NCBI RefSeq assembly: GCF_001457475.1
Contig: NZ_LN831029.1
Location: forward strand, 124,001-188,000
Origin: Achromobacter xylosoxidans
GTDB taxonomy: Bacteria > Pseudomonadota > Gammaproteobacteria > Burkholderiales > Burkholderiaceae_B
Direction: 5' to 3'
DNA length: 64,000 bases
Below the pieces are notes generated by a model, which saw only the letters and a program-made list of their open reading frames with translations, searched no databases and was not told where the DNA came from. This document shows, piece after piece, positions 1 through 8,567 of the stretch (position 1 is the stretch's first letter; each line of letters opens with the position of its first letter). A program made the translations under genes and the position numbers.

Positions 1-590
1 GCGGGCACGTAGGCGCCGCCGGCGGTGCAGGATCCCATCACCACCGCGATCTGCGCGATGCCCTGCGCCGACATCTGCGCCTGGTTGTAGAAGATGCGGC
101 CGAAGTGTTCGCGGTCGGGAAAGACCTCGTCCTGCTGCGGCAGGTTGGCGCCGCCGGAATCGACCAGGTAGACGCACGGCAGGCGGTTCTGCGCGGCGAT
201 CTCCTGCGCCCGCAGGTGCTTCTTGACCGTCATCGGGTAGTAGGTGCCGCCCTTGACGGTGGCGTCGTTGCAGACGATCACGCATTCGGTGCCGGCGATG
301 CGGCCGATGCCGGTGATGACGCCCGCGCCCGGCGCGTCGCCGTCGTACATGCCGTGCGCCGCCATCGGCGACAGTTCCAGGAACGGCGAACCCGGATCGA
401 TCAGTTGTTCGACGCGGTCGCGCGGCAGCAGCTTGCCGCGCGCCACGTGCTTGGCGCGCGACGATTCGCTGCCGCCCAGCGCGGTCCGCGCCAGTTGCTG
501 GCTCAGGTCGTCCAGTTGCGCCTGCATGGCGCGCGCGTTGTCGGTGTAGTCCTGCGACCGCGGATTGATGCGGGATTCGATGATGGGCAT
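1..590 (-). CDS. mccB: methylcrotonyl-CoA carboxylase carboxyltransferase (beta) subunit, N-terminal part
   Basis: Only the first 196 residues lie in the window; the gene runs off the left edge. It begins [15 protein letters not shown] and continues into the biotin-dependent carboxyltransferase fold, with the [15 protein letters not shown] and [16 protein letters not shown] motifs typical of the acyl-CoA-binding carboxyltransferase subunit. The enzyme carboxylates 3-methylcrotonyl-CoA to 3-methylglutaconyl-CoA in leucine breakdown, together with a biotinylated alpha subunit that must lie further left. It follows thiolase, aceK and isovaleryl-CoA dehydrogenase in one direction, which favours methylcrotonyl-CoA over propionyl-CoA or geranyl-CoA as substrate. 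The ATG at 588-590 is the first in-frame start. Confidence 0.88.
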   Translation of the reverse strand, partial: MPIIESRINPRSQDYTDNARAMQAQLDDLSQQLARTALGGSESSRAKHVARGKLLPRDRVEQLIDPGSPFLELSPMAAHGMYDGDAPGAGVITGIGRIAGTECVIVCNDATVKGGTYYPMTVKKHLRAQEIAAQNRLPCVYLVDSGGANLPQQDEVFPDREHFGRIFYNQAQMSAQGIAQIAVVMGSCTAGGAYVP

Positions 591-813
591 GGGGTACCAC
601 CCGTCCTGCTTAATGGGATGTTGAAGGCGCTCGGGGTCGAGCGGTTTGTCTCGCTGCCCGCTGAGCCGGGCATTCTTGTCATGGATTAACTCAGCTGCAT
701 TTCGTTGCGCCTCTCCCGCACGGCCCGCCGACCGACCCGTCGCGGACTTCGCCTTGCGGAAAAGGCGCAGCGAAATGATGCCCCTCGGTGTGCCCGCTAC
801 GCGGGCTTGCGGC

Positions 814-869
814 CTCCCGAGGCGGCGCTTTTTCCCAGGGACATCCAGGGAAAAAGCGCGCCTCGGGAG
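814..869. terminator. long hairpin inside the leucine operon
   Basis: CTCCCGAGGCGGCGCTTTTTC and the near-complementary arm ending CTCGGGAG at 869 form a stem of about 20 pairs (one bulged G) around a short loop. It lies in the 289-base gap between the thiolase stop and the mccB start. There is no long T run after the stem, so it may be a partial terminator or an RNA-processing/stability element rather than a full stop. The rest of the 591-879 gap shows nothing recognisable. Confidence 0.5.
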
Positions 870-879
870 AAATACCGCC

Positions 880-2061
880 TTAGACCATCTCGATCGCCAT
901 CGCCACGGCTTCACCGCCGCCGATGCACAGCGTGGCCACGCCGCGCTTGCCGCCGGTCTTGCGCAGCGCGCCGATCAGCGTGGTCATCAGGCGCGCGCCG
1001 GAGGCGCCGATAGGGTGGCCCAGGGCGGTGGCGCCGCCGTGGATGTTGACCTTGTCGTGCGGCAGCTTGAAGTCGGTCATGGCGGCCATGGTGACCACGG
1101 CGAACGCTTCGTTGATCTCGTACAGGTCCACGTCCTCGGCCTTCCAGCCGGTCTTGGCGAACAGGTTCTTGAGCGCGCCGACGGGCGCGGTGGTGAACCA
1201 GTTCGGTTCCTGCGAGTGCTGGCTGTGCGCCACGATGCGGGCCAGCGGCTTGATGCCGAGCTTCTCGGCGGTGGAGGCGCGCATCAGCACCATGGCGGCG
1301 GCGCCGTCGGAGATCGACGACGAGTTGGCGGCGGTGACGGTGCCGTCCTTCTTGAACGCGGGCTTGAGCGTGGGGATCTTTTCCGGCATGGCCTTGGTGG
1401 GGGCCTCGTCGGTGTCGATCACGGTGTCGCCCTTGCGGCCGGCGACCGTGACCGGAGTGATTTCCCACTTGAAGCTGCCGTCCTCGGTGGCGGCGCGGGC
1501 GCGGCGCAGCGATTCCAGCGAGAACGCATCCTGCTGCTCGCGCGTGAACGAATACTTGGCGGCGCAATCCTCGGCGAACACGCCCATGGCCTTGCCCTTG
1601 TCGTAGGCGTCTTCCAGGCCGTCCAGGGCCATGTGGTCATAGATGGTGCTGTGGCCGTAGCGATAGCCCTGGCGGCCCTTGAGCATCAGGTAGGGCGCGT
1701 TGCTCATGCTTTCCTGGCCGCCGGCGACGACGATGTTGGCCGAACCCGCGGCCAGCAGGTCGTGGCCGAACATGGCGGCCTTCAGGCCCGAACCGCACAC
1801 CTTGTGGATGGTGGTGCACGCCACGCCCAGCGGCAGGCCCGCGCCCAGCGCGGCCTGGCGCGCCGGGGCCTGGCCCTGGCCGGCCTGCAGCACGTTGCCC
1901 ATGATGACTTCTTCGATCTGCTCGGGCTTGAGGCCGGCGCGTTCGACGGCCGCCTTGATGGCGACCGAGCCCAGCTCGTGCGCGGCCAGGCCGGACAGGC
2001 TGCCGAGCATGCCGCCCATGGGCGTGCGGGCGACGGAAACGATAACGATGGGATCTGACAT
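880..2061 (-). CDS. acetyl-CoA acetyltransferase (thiolase)
   Basis: 393 residues, the usual length for thiolase II. The acyl-accepting cysteine is C89 in [11 protein letters not shown]. The NEAF motif has N317, the [17 protein letters not shown] motif carries H349, and the C-terminal CIGGGEAVA carries the second catalytic cysteine C379. It joins or splits acetoacetyl-CoA. In this operon the likely role is to cleave acetoacetyl-CoA from leucine-derived acetoacetate into acetyl-CoA. It is 33 bases downstream of aceK in the same direction. A role in polyhydroxybutyrate synthesis or other beta-ketothiolysis cannot be excluded, but no phb genes are near. Confidence 0.9.
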   Translation of the reverse strand: MSDPIVIVSVARTPMGGMLGSLSGLAAHELGSVAIKAAVERAGLKPEQIEEVIMGNVLQAGQGQAPARQAALGAGLPLGVACTTIHKVCGSGLKAAMFGHDLLAAGSANIVVAGGQESMSNAPYLMLKGRQGYRYGHSTIYDHMALDGLEDAYDKGKAMGVFAEDCAAKYSFTREQQDAFSLESLRRARAATEDGSFKWEITPVTVAGRKGDTVIDTDEAPTKAMPEKIPTLKPAFKKDGTVTAANSSSISDGAAAMVLMRASTAEKLGIKPLARIVAHSQHSQEPNWFTTAPVGALKNLFAKTGWKAEDVDLYEINEAFAVVTMAAMTDFKLPHDKVNIHGGATALGHPIGASGARLMTTLIGALRKTGGKRGVATLCIGGGEAVAMAIEMV

Positions 2062-2094
2062 GACTAGCTCCTGTGAGGGTCGGGACAGCGTGTT

Positions 2095-3960
2095 TTATGC
2101 GGTGGCGCCAGCGGGTGCCGGACGCAGCCGTCTGTCCGTATCGTAAGGGAAAAATTCTTCGATCCGGCCTTGCGCCACGTGGGCGCGACAGGCCTGCCAC
2201 CACTCCGGTTCCAGCAGGTCGGCATGGTGGCGCAGGAAGGCGCCGCGCACACGCGCGTCGCCCAGCAGGAAGCGGCCGAATTCCTCCGGAAAGACGTCGT
2301 TCGGTCCGACGGCATACCAGGGTTCGGAGGCCATTTCCGCTTCCTCGTTGGGGGCGGGAGGAATCCGTCGGAAATTCATCTCGGTCATGCGCTGGATTTC
2401 GTCGTAGTCGTAGAACACGACCCGGCCCAGCCGCGTCACGCCGAAGTTCTTGTAGAGCATGTCGCCGGGGAAAATGTTGGCGGCGGCCAGCTGGCGGATC
2501 GCGTCGCCATATTCGCGCACGGCCGGCTCCAGCAGCGCGTCCGGCGCCTGGCTCAGGTACAGGTTCAGCGGCGTCATGCGCCGTTCGATGTAGACGTGGC
2601 GGATGACCACCGTGTCGCCGGTTTCCTCGATCAGGCTGGGCACCAGGCGCCGCAGTTCGTCGAGCAGCTGCGGCGCGAAGCGGGCGCGCGGCAGCGCCAC
2701 CTGCGAATATTCCCAGGTATCGGCCATGCGGCCGACGCGATCGTGCAGCTTGACCATCTGGTACTTGCGCCGCACGGTGGCGTGGTCCATGCCGTCCTTG
2801 TCGATATGGTCCTTGATCAGCTTGAACACGTAGGGATAGGACGGCAGCGTGAACACGCACATCACCATGCCCTTGATGCCGGGCGCGATGTCGAAGGCGT
2901 CGCGCGAATGCGCCAGGTGGTGCAGGAAGTCGCGGTAGAACAGCGTCTTGCCCTGCTTCTGCAGGCCGATCATGGTGTACAGCTCGGCCTTGGGCTTGCG
3001 CGGCAAGAGGCTGGCCAGGAAGTTGACCACCGCGGCGGGCGTCTCCATGTCCACCAGGAAATACGCGCGCGTGAAGCTGAACAGCGTGCTCAGGTCGTCC
3101 GCGCCCAGCAGCAGCGCGTCCAGGTTCACCTGTCCGGCCGGGTTGCGCGTCAACGCCACGGCGAAGGGATAGACGGTGCCCTGGTTGATCAGGCGGCCGA
3201 CGATGTAGGCGCCCTTGTTGCGAAAGAACAGCGAGCCCAGCGCATGCACCTGGCAGTCGCTGGCGATGCGGCGGCCGACGTGGCGCGGCAACTGCCGTCG
3301 CAGCTGGCCGATGGCAGCGCGCGCCAGCAGGCGGGTGTCGCGTGGCAGGTCCTCGAACGGCAGCGCCAGGCCGAAGTCGGCCACCATGCGGATCAGGCTT
3401 TTGTGCAGGCCCTCGGTCACCGGGTAGTAGACCCGGTACGACGGCATGCGACTGTCCAGGTAGTCGGTGGCCACGGCCGGCCGCACGAACAGGAAATCGT
3501 TGTGGAAGTAGTCGCGGTGCAGCAGCCGGCACGACACCGAGTTGAAGAAGGTCTCGGCGCATTCGGGCTGGCGATGCTCGCCCAGCAGGCCGACGAATTC
3601 CTGCTTGATCTGTTGCCAGTAGGCGGTCTGCGTTTCAGTCAGCGCGGCGCCCGCGGCGCCGTTCGCGCCGTTGGTGCCATGGGCGCCGACCGCGCCCTCG
3701 GGCCGCCCGCGCAGCACGCCTTCGAGCTGGCTGGCGCACTCGCGCACGCGCATGTCGTAGTACTCGATGCGTTCGCGCGACAGGCGCTGGATGCCGTGCC
3801 AGTCGCCCGATTCGAACAGCGCCTTGGCGCGCTGCGCGCTGTAGCGGAACAGCGCGTAGTGGCGGTCGAAGCCGGCCAGGATGCGATGCGCGACGTCCAG
3901 CGGCGAGGGGCCCTGCGCGGGCGCCTGCTCGATGTGCTGGACGTCGGACGTGCGGATCAT
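2095..3960 (-). CDS. aceK: isocitrate dehydrogenase kinase/phosphatase
   Basis: 621 residues. Bifunctional regulator that phosphorylates and dephosphorylates isocitrate dehydrogenase, setting the split between the TCA cycle and the glyoxylate shunt. Visible AceK features are the N-terminal regulatory region, GIKGMVMCVFTLPSYPYVFK with the ATP-binding lysine near K379, NIFPGDMLYKNFG (about 495-507) and the metal-binding FYDYDEI (D518/D520). Residues 84-107 form a Gly/Ala/Asn-rich insert not typical of enterobacterial AceK and probably an exposed loop. It lies between isovaleryl-CoA dehydrogenase (17-base gap) and thiolase, not beside aceA/aceB, so it is probably co-transcribed with leucine catabolism. 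Confidence 0.95.
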   Translation of the reverse strand: MIRTSDVQHIEQAPAQGPSPLDVAHRILAGFDRHYALFRYSAQRAKALFESGDWHGIQRLSRERIEYYDMRVRECASQLEGVLRGRPEGAVGAHGTNGANGAAGAALTETQTAYWQQIKQEFVGLLGEHRQPECAETFFNSVSCRLLHRDYFHNDFLFVRPAVATDYLDSRMPSYRVYYPVTEGLHKSLIRMVADFGLALPFEDLPRDTRLLARAAIGQLRRQLPRHVGRRIASDCQVHALGSLFFRNKGAYIVGRLINQGTVYPFAVALTRNPAGQVNLDALLLGADDLSTLFSFTRAYFLVDMETPAAVVNFLASLLPRKPKAELYTMIGLQKQGKTLFYRDFLHHLAHSRDAFDIAPGIKGMVMCVFTLPSYPYVFKLIKDHIDKDGMDHATVRRKYQMVKLHDRVGRMADTWEYSQVALPRARFAPQLLDELRRLVPSLIEETGDTVVIRHVYIERRMTPLNLYLSQAPDALLEPAVREYGDAIRQLAAANIFPGDMLYKNFGVTRLGRVVFYDYDEIQRMTEMNFRRIPPAPNEEAEMASEPWYAVGPNDVFPEEFGRFLLGDARVRGAFLRHHADLLEPEWWQACRAHVAQGRIEEFFPYDTDRRLRPAPAGATA

Positions 3961-3977
3961 GGCGGACTCGGGCCGAA

Positions 3978-5156
3978 TCAGGCCGTCTCGGCGAACAGCT
4001 CGCGGCCGATCAGCATGCGGCGGATCTCGCTGGTGCCGGCGCCGATTTCATACAGCTTGGCGTCGCGCCACAGGCGGCCCACCGGGTATTCATTGATGTA
4101 GCCATTGCCGCCCAGGATCTGCACGCCCTCGCCGGCCATCCAGGTGGCCTTCTCGGCGGTGTACAGGATCAGCGCGGCGCAGTCCTTGCGCACCTGGCGC
4201 ACGTGCTCGGCGCCCAGGCGGTCGAGGTTCTTGCCGACCTGGTAGCAGAAGGCGCGGCTGGCCTGCAGCGTGGTGTAGAGGTCGGCCACCTTGCCCTGGA
4301 TCAGCTGGAATTCGCCGATGGCCTGGCCGAACTGCTTGCGGTCATGGATGTACGGCACCACCACGTCCATCACGGCCTGCATGATGCCGACCGGGCCGCC
4401 GGACAGCACGGCGCGTTCGTAGTCCAGGCCGCTCATCAGCACCTTGACGCCGCCGTTGACCTGGCCCAGCACGTTTTCCTCGGGGATCTCGCAATCCTGG
4501 AACACCAGTTCGCCGGTGTGGCTGCCGCGCATGCCGAGCTTGTCCAGCTTCTGCGCCACCGAGAAACCTTTGAAGCCCTTTTCCACCAGGAACGCGGTGA
4601 TGCCGCGCTGGTGCGCCTCGGGGTCGGTCTTGGCATAGACCACCAGGGTGTCGGCGTCGGGGCCGTTGGTGATCCACATCTTGGAGCCGTTCAGCACGTA
4701 GCGGTCGCCCTTCTTGTCGGCGCGCAGCTTCATGCTGACCACGTCCGAGCCGGCGCCCGGTTCGCTCATGGCCAGCGCGCCGACGTGCTCGCCGGAAATC
4801 AGCTTGGGCAGGTACTTGGCCTTCTGCGCCGGGGTGCCGTTGCGGTTGATCTGGTTGACGCACAGGTTCGAGTGGGCGCCATAGGACAGGCCGATGGAGG
4901 CGCTGGCGCGGGAGATTTCCTCCATCGCCACCATGTGGGCCAGGTAGCCCATGTTGGCGCCGCCGTATTCCTCGCTGGCCGTCATGCCCAGCACGCCCAG
5001 GTCGCCGAACTTGCGCCACAGGTCCATGGGGAACTGGTCGCTGCGGTCGACTTCGGCGGCGCGCGGCGCGATCTCGGCCTGCGCAAAAGTGCGCACGGCG
5101 TCGCGCAGCATGTCCAGGTCTTCGCCCAGATCGAAGTTCAGGCCAGGAAGGTTCAT
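3978..5156 (-). CDS. ivd: isovaleryl-CoA dehydrogenase
   Basis: 392 residues, an acyl-CoA dehydrogenase that oxidises isovaleryl-CoA to 3-methylcrotonyl-CoA with electrons passing to ETF. The catalytic base of most family members (Glu in YEGT) is replaced by Ala373 in IGAGTSEI, and the base is instead E247 in [13 protein letters not shown]. This relocated glutamate is the signature of isovaleryl-CoA dehydrogenase. The FAD-binding [12 protein letters not shown] and WITNG motifs are present. It is the first gene of the leucine operon. The 5278-5297 palindrome lies about 120 bases upstream and is the likely regulator site. The liu name liuA would also fit. Confidence 0.93.
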   Translation of the reverse strand: MNLPGLNFDLGEDLDMLRDAVRTFAQAEIAPRAAEVDRSDQFPMDLWRKFGDLGVLGMTASEEYGGANMGYLAHMVAMEEISRASASIGLSYGAHSNLCVNQINRNGTPAQKAKYLPKLISGEHVGALAMSEPGAGSDVVSMKLRADKKGDRYVLNGSKMWITNGPDADTLVVYAKTDPEAHQRGITAFLVEKGFKGFSVAQKLDKLGMRGSHTGELVFQDCEIPEENVLGQVNGGVKVLMSGLDYERAVLSGGPVGIMQAVMDVVVPYIHDRKQFGQAIGEFQLIQGKVADLYTTLQASRAFCYQVGKNLDRLGAEHVRQVRKDCAALILYTAEKATWMAGEGVQILGGNGYINEYPVGRLWRDAKLYEIGAGTSEIRRMLIGRELFAETA

Positions 5157-5277
5157 CGCTGTCTCCGTGATAGTGGGTACTTACATTTTTATGGGCGCCT
5201 GCGATCGCGCCGGATCTCGCCGCGTGGCCCCATGATGCGCTGATCGACGCTGGCTACGCAATGATGCACCGCAAATA

Positions 5278-5297
5278 TTACGTTTACGTAAACGTAA
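5278..5297. promoter_or_regulatory. perfect 20-base palindrome, probable LiuR operator of the leucine operon
   Basis: TTACGTTTACGTAAACGTAA is its own reverse complement. An 18-base stretch, GTTTACGTAAACGTAAAT, recurs exactly at 8508-8525 in front of the MerR-type regulator gene. Leucine-degradation operons of many proteobacteria are controlled by the MerR protein LiuR through palindromes of this general kind. It sits between ivd (minus) and the M20 hydrolase (plus), so it could affect either promoter. Confidence 0.8.
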
Positions 5298-5401
5298 ATA
5301 AGAGTCGGGTTTTCCCTAGGCAAATGTTTGCGTCCCGGGCGGCGCCCCTGGGTACTATTCCCCGGATCCTTGAAACTTGAAATTTTGTTACGGAGTCAGC
5401 G

Positions 5402-6580
5402 GTGTCCGACCTGGCCAATCTCGACGATATTGTGGCGCTGCGGCGCGACCTGCACGCCCATCCCGAGCTCTGCTACGAGGAGCACCGCACCGCCAAGGTG
5501 GTGGCCGACGCCCTGCGCGGCTGGGGCATCGAGACCCACACCGGCATCGCCAAGACCGGCGTGGTCGGCGTCATCAAGCGCGGCACTTCCGACCGCGCCA
5601 TCATGTTGCGCGCCGACATGGACGCCCTGCCGATGCAGGAAGAGAACCAGTTCGAACACCGTTCGCGCCACGACGGCAAGATGCATGGCTGCGGCCATGA
5701 CGGCCACACCGCCATGCTGCTGGCCGCCGCGCGCCACCTGCAACAGGAAGGCGGCTTCGACGGCACCGTCTATTTCTGTTTCCAGCCGGCCGAGGAAGGC
5801 GGCGCCGGTGGCCGCGCCATGATCCAGGACGGCCTGTTCGAGCGCTTCCCCTGCGAAGCCGTGTTCGGCATGCACAACTGGCCGGGCCTGGAAGCCGGCT
5901 CGTTCGGCGTCTGCGCCGGGCCGATGATGGCGTCCGCCAACGGTTTCAAGATCACCGTGCGCGGCAAGGGCGGCCATGCCGCCGCGCCGCACGACTGCGC
6001 CGACCCGGTGCCGGCGCTGTTCGCCATCGGCCAGTCGCTGCAGACCATCCTGACGCGCAGCAAGCGCCCGCTGGATGCCGCCGTGCTGTCCATCACGCAG
6101 GTGCAGGCCGGCGGCAGCGTCATCAACGTGATCCCGGGCAGCGCCTGGCTGGGCGGCTCGGTGCGCGCCTACAGCACCGACGTGGTCGACCTGATCGAGC
6201 GCCGCATGCACGAGATCGCCGGCAGCATCGCCGCCGCCCACGGCTGCGAGGCCGAGGTCTACTTCGAACGCCGCTACCCGGCGCTGATCAACACGCCCGC
6301 CGAAACCGAGTTCTGCATGCAGGTCATGCGCGAGGTGGCCGGCGCCGACCACGCCCGCGTGATCGAGCCGGTGATGGCCTCGGAGGACTTCGCCTTTCTG
6401 TTGCAGGCCAAGCCCGGCTGCTACGTGTTCCTGGGCAACGGCGACGGCGACCACCGCATGGCCGGCCACGGCCTGGGCCCGTGCATGCTGCACAACACCA
6501 GCTACGACTTCAACGACGCCCTGATCGCGCCGGGCGCGAGCTACTGGGTGCGGCTGACGCAGCGCTATCTGGCCGGTTGA
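5402..6580 (+). CDS. M20 family metallo-amidohydrolase (hippurate hydrolase / N-acyl amino acid deacylase type)
   Basis: 392 residues starting at GTG 5402, preceded by GGAG at 5392-5395. M20D peptidase-family zinc hydrolase: N-terminal RRDLHAHPELCYEEHRT, metal-binding MHGCGHDGHT (C97, H99, H102), QPAEEGGAGG (E131, E132) and a late histidine in GHGLGPCMLHN. Such enzymes remove acyl groups from N-acyl amino acids such as hippurate, acetylated or indole-acetylated amino acids; the substrate cannot be read from sequence. It is followed 46 bases later by a Bug-type binding protein, a common pairing in Alcaligenaceae that suggests a periplasmically captured carboxylate substrate. Confidence 0.85.
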   Translation: MSDLANLDDIVALRRDLHAHPELCYEEHRTAKVVADALRGWGIETHTGIAKTGVVGVIKRGTSDRAIMLRADMDALPMQEENQFEHRSRHDGKMHGCGHDGHTAMLLAAARHLQQEGGFDGTVYFCFQPAEEGGAGGRAMIQDGLFERFPCEAVFGMHNWPGLEAGSFGVCAGPMMASANGFKITVRGKGGHAAAPHDCADPVPALFAIGQSLQTILTRSKRPLDAAVLSITQVQAGGSVINVIPGSAWLGGSVRAYSTDVVDLIERRMHEIAGSIAAAHGCEAEVYFERRYPALINTPAETEFCMQVMREVAGADHARVIEPVMASEDFAFLLQAKPGCYVFLGNGDGDHRMAGHGLGPCMLHNTSYDFNDALIAPGASYWVRLTQRYLAG

Positions 6581-6626
6581 TTCAAGCATTACCTGACGCA
6601 GTGCTACGCAACACAACAAGGAAGCC

Positions 6627-7598
6627 ATGAAAAAGAAGATGCTGTTCACGGCCGCGGGGGCGGCCCTGGCAATCATGACGGGCGGCGCCGCGCTGGCGCA
6701 GGGCTGGCCCGCCAAGCCCATCACCCTGGTCGTGCCCTACACCGCCGGCGGCAGCGCCGACGCGATCGGACGCCGCCTGGGCGACGTGCTGCGCAAGGAA
6801 ACCAACGCCACCGTCATCGTCGAGAACAAGCCCGGCGCGGGCGCCTCGGTCGGCACCGACTTCGTGGCGCGCGCCCAGCCGGACGGCGCCACCCTGCTGC
6901 TGGCTTCCACCAGCCCGCTGACCATCTTCCCGCACCTGGCCAAGACCAACTACGACCCGATGAAGGACCTGACGCCGGTGGCCAGCGTGGCCGTGGCGCC
7001 CGTGGCCATCGTCGCCACCAAGTCCCTGCCGGTGAAGGACTTCGCCGGCCTGATCGAGTACGCCAAGTCGCATCCGGACGGCGTGCGCTACGGCACGCCG
7101 GGCCAGGGCACGGTGGCTCACATCGGCATGGCGGCGCTGACCACGCAGACCGGCACCAGAATGCTGCACGTGCCCTACCGCGGCAACAGCCAGGCGCTGA
7201 CGGACGGCCTGGGCGGCGTGGTCGAACTGCTGGTGGTCAACACCGACGTGGTGCTGCCGCACGTGGCCAGCGGCGCGCTCAAGCCGCTGGCGGTGATGGC
7301 GCCCGAGCGCCTGGCCGCCTGGCCCGACGTGCCCACCATGGCCGAACTGAAGCTGCCGCAGGCGCAGTACTACTCGAACTTCGGCATCTTCGCCCCGGCC
7401 AACCTGCCGCCGGCGGTGTCGGGTCCGCTGCAGGCCGCGCTGGCCAAGGCCGTGGCCAGCCCCGAGTTCAAGGACCTGCTGGCCAAGTCCTACCTGCAGC
7501 CGGGCACCGCGTCCGGCGACGCTTTCGCCAAGCAGGTGCAGGCCGAGTTCGCCAACAACGCCCGCATCATCAAGGAAGGCAACATCAAGGCGGAATGA
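6627..7598 (+). CDS. Bug family tripartite tricarboxylate transporter substrate-binding protein
   Basis: 323 residues with a signal peptide (MKKKMLFTAAGAALAIMTGG, cleavage near ALAQG). The family pattern is clear: WPAKPITLVVPYTAGGSADAIGRRL, then VIVENKPGAGASVGTDFVARA, and a C-terminal AEF...IIKE. Bug proteins are periplasmic receptors for carboxylates and related small acids, greatly expanded in Bordetella and Achromobacter; most lack adjacent TctA/TctB genes, as here. Probably co-transcribed with the M20 hydrolase upstream. A strong terminator follows. Confidence 0.9.
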   Translation: MKKKMLFTAAGAALAIMTGGAALAQGWPAKPITLVVPYTAGGSADAIGRRLGDVLRKETNATVIVENKPGAGASVGTDFVARAQPDGATLLLASTSPLTIFPHLAKTNYDPMKDLTPVASVAVAPVAIVATKSLPVKDFAGLIEYAKSHPDGVRYGTPGQGTVAHIGMAALTTQTGTRMLHVPYRGNSQALTDGLGGVVELLVVNTDVVLPHVASGALKPLAVMAPERLAAWPDVPTMAELKLPQAQYYSNFGIFAPANLPPAVSGPLQAALAKAVASPEFKDLLAKSYLQPGTASGDAFAKQVQAEFANNARIIKEGNIKAE

Positions 7599-7641
7599 CG
7601 CCGGGGCGCGCATCCCGGCCGGGATGCCGCGCAGGCAACGC

Positions 7642-7672
7642 AAAGCGCGCTCCATGGGGAGCGCGCTTTTTC
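7642..7672 (+). terminator. rho-independent terminator after the Bug gene
   Basis: AAGCGCGCTCC and GGAGCGCGCTT flank a short ATGG loop and are followed by a T run. It lies 44 bases after the Bug receptor stop. Confidence 0.85.
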
Positions 7673-7767
7673 ATTTTCGGAGAGGCGGACCGGCGTCGCG
7701 CCGCGTCATTGGGACGGGCCGGCGCGCGCTGGCCCGTCGTGCGCCCACGCGCCTTCGCGGCAATCGG

Positions 7768-8100
7768 TCAGGCCGTCTTCGGTCCGAACATGATCACCAG
7801 CATGCCGGCCAGGCACAGCCCCACGCCGACATAATCGCTGACGCTGGGCCGCACGCCATCGACCGCCCACAGCCACAGCAGCGCCATGCCGATGTACACC
7901 CCGCCATAGGCCGCATAGACGCGCCCCGACGCGGTCGGGTGCAGCGTCAGCAGCCAGGCGAACAGCGCCAGGCTGACGGCGGCCGGCGCCAGCAGCCAGA
8001 TGGAATGACCGCGGCGCAACCACAGGTACGGCAGGTAGCAGCCAATGATTTCGGCCAGCGCGGTCAGGACGAACAGCGCGAAGGTTTGCAGCATCGCCAT
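7768..8100 (-). CDS. YnfA family small membrane protein
   Basis: 110 residues with four hydrophobic segments: [38 protein letters not shown], the [20 protein letters not shown] segment and [16 protein letters not shown]. This matches UPF0060/YnfA, an inner-membrane relative of small multidrug-resistance exporters with no firmly established substrate. The ATG at 8098-8100 gives the family length. It begins 10 bases after the MerR regulator stop, so the two are probably one transcript. Confidence 0.9.
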   Translation of the reverse strand: MAMLQTFALFVLTALAEIIGCYLPYLWLRRGHSIWLLAPAAVSLALFAWLLTLHPTASGRVYAAYGGVYIGMALLWLWAVDGVRPSVSDYVGVGLCLAGMLVIMFGPKTA

Positions 8101-8110
8101 GGCTGGCGCT

Positions 8111-8494
8111 TCAGGACCGTTGCTGCGCCAGCAGTTCGTGGCACTGGCGTTCCTGCACGGCAATCTCCTGCAGCGTATCCTCGATGTCGCGGCGCTGCTG
8201 TTCCAGCGTGGCGCGGTGCTGGGCCAGCACCGCCAGGTACTGGCGCAACTGCACCTCGGTGTCGCCGGGGCCGTCGTACATGTCGATCAGCGTCAGGATC
8301 TCCGACAACTGCAGGCCCAGGCGCTTGCCGCGCAGGGCCAGCTTCAGGCGCGTGCGGTCGCGCGGCCCGAAGATGCGGTTGCGGCCCTCGCGCGCCGGGC
8401 TGACGATCCCCTGGTCTTCATAGAAGCGGATCGTGCGGGGCGTGACGTCGAACTCGCGGGCGAGCTCGGAGATGGTCCAGGTTGACGGGGACAT
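8111..8494 (-). CDS. liuR: MerR family transcriptional regulator, probable LiuR
   Basis: 127 residues. The N-terminal winged helix-turn-helix is [28 protein letters not shown] (about 6-33), with the [26 protein letters not shown] pattern characteristic of LiuR-type regulators, followed by a coiled-coil dimer helix (about 80-120). There is no metal-binding cysteine cluster, arguing against CueR/ZntR types. The same palindromic element lies just upstream of this gene and upstream of the ivd operon, consistent with autoregulation and control of leucine catabolism. The assignment rests on the family pattern plus the shared site; it was not tested by search. Confidence 0.82.
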   Translation of the reverse strand: MSPSTWTISELAREFDVTPRTIRFYEDQGIVSPAREGRNRIFGPRDRTRLKLALRGKRLGLQLSEILTLIDMYDGPGDTEVQLRQYLAVLAQHRATLEQQRRDIEDTLQEIAVQERQCHELLAQQRS

Positions 8495-8507
8495 GCGACG
8501 TGTGGCA

Positions 8508-8525
8508 GTTTACGTAAACGTAAAT
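8508..8525. promoter_or_regulatory. second copy of the LiuR-type operator
   Basis: GTTTACGTAAACGTAAAT is identical over 18 bases to 5282-5299. The core GTTTACGTAAAC is a perfect palindrome. It lies 13 bases upstream of the MerR gene start and 42 bases upstream of the divergent metallo-hydrolase, so it may control both. Confidence 0.78.
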
Positions 8526-8567
8526 TATGATGACTTGACGCGATCGTCAAGCGTGGAGAGCGAGGCA

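Noticed and set aside
2170..4101. A 643-codon open frame antisense to aceK
   Set aside because: Same cause; the aceK strand has conserved catalytic motifs along its full length.
5402..7598. M20 hydrolase and Bug receptor as a recently acquired island
   Set aside because: Composition matches the surroundings, both families are native to this group, and no mobility gene or repeat borders them.
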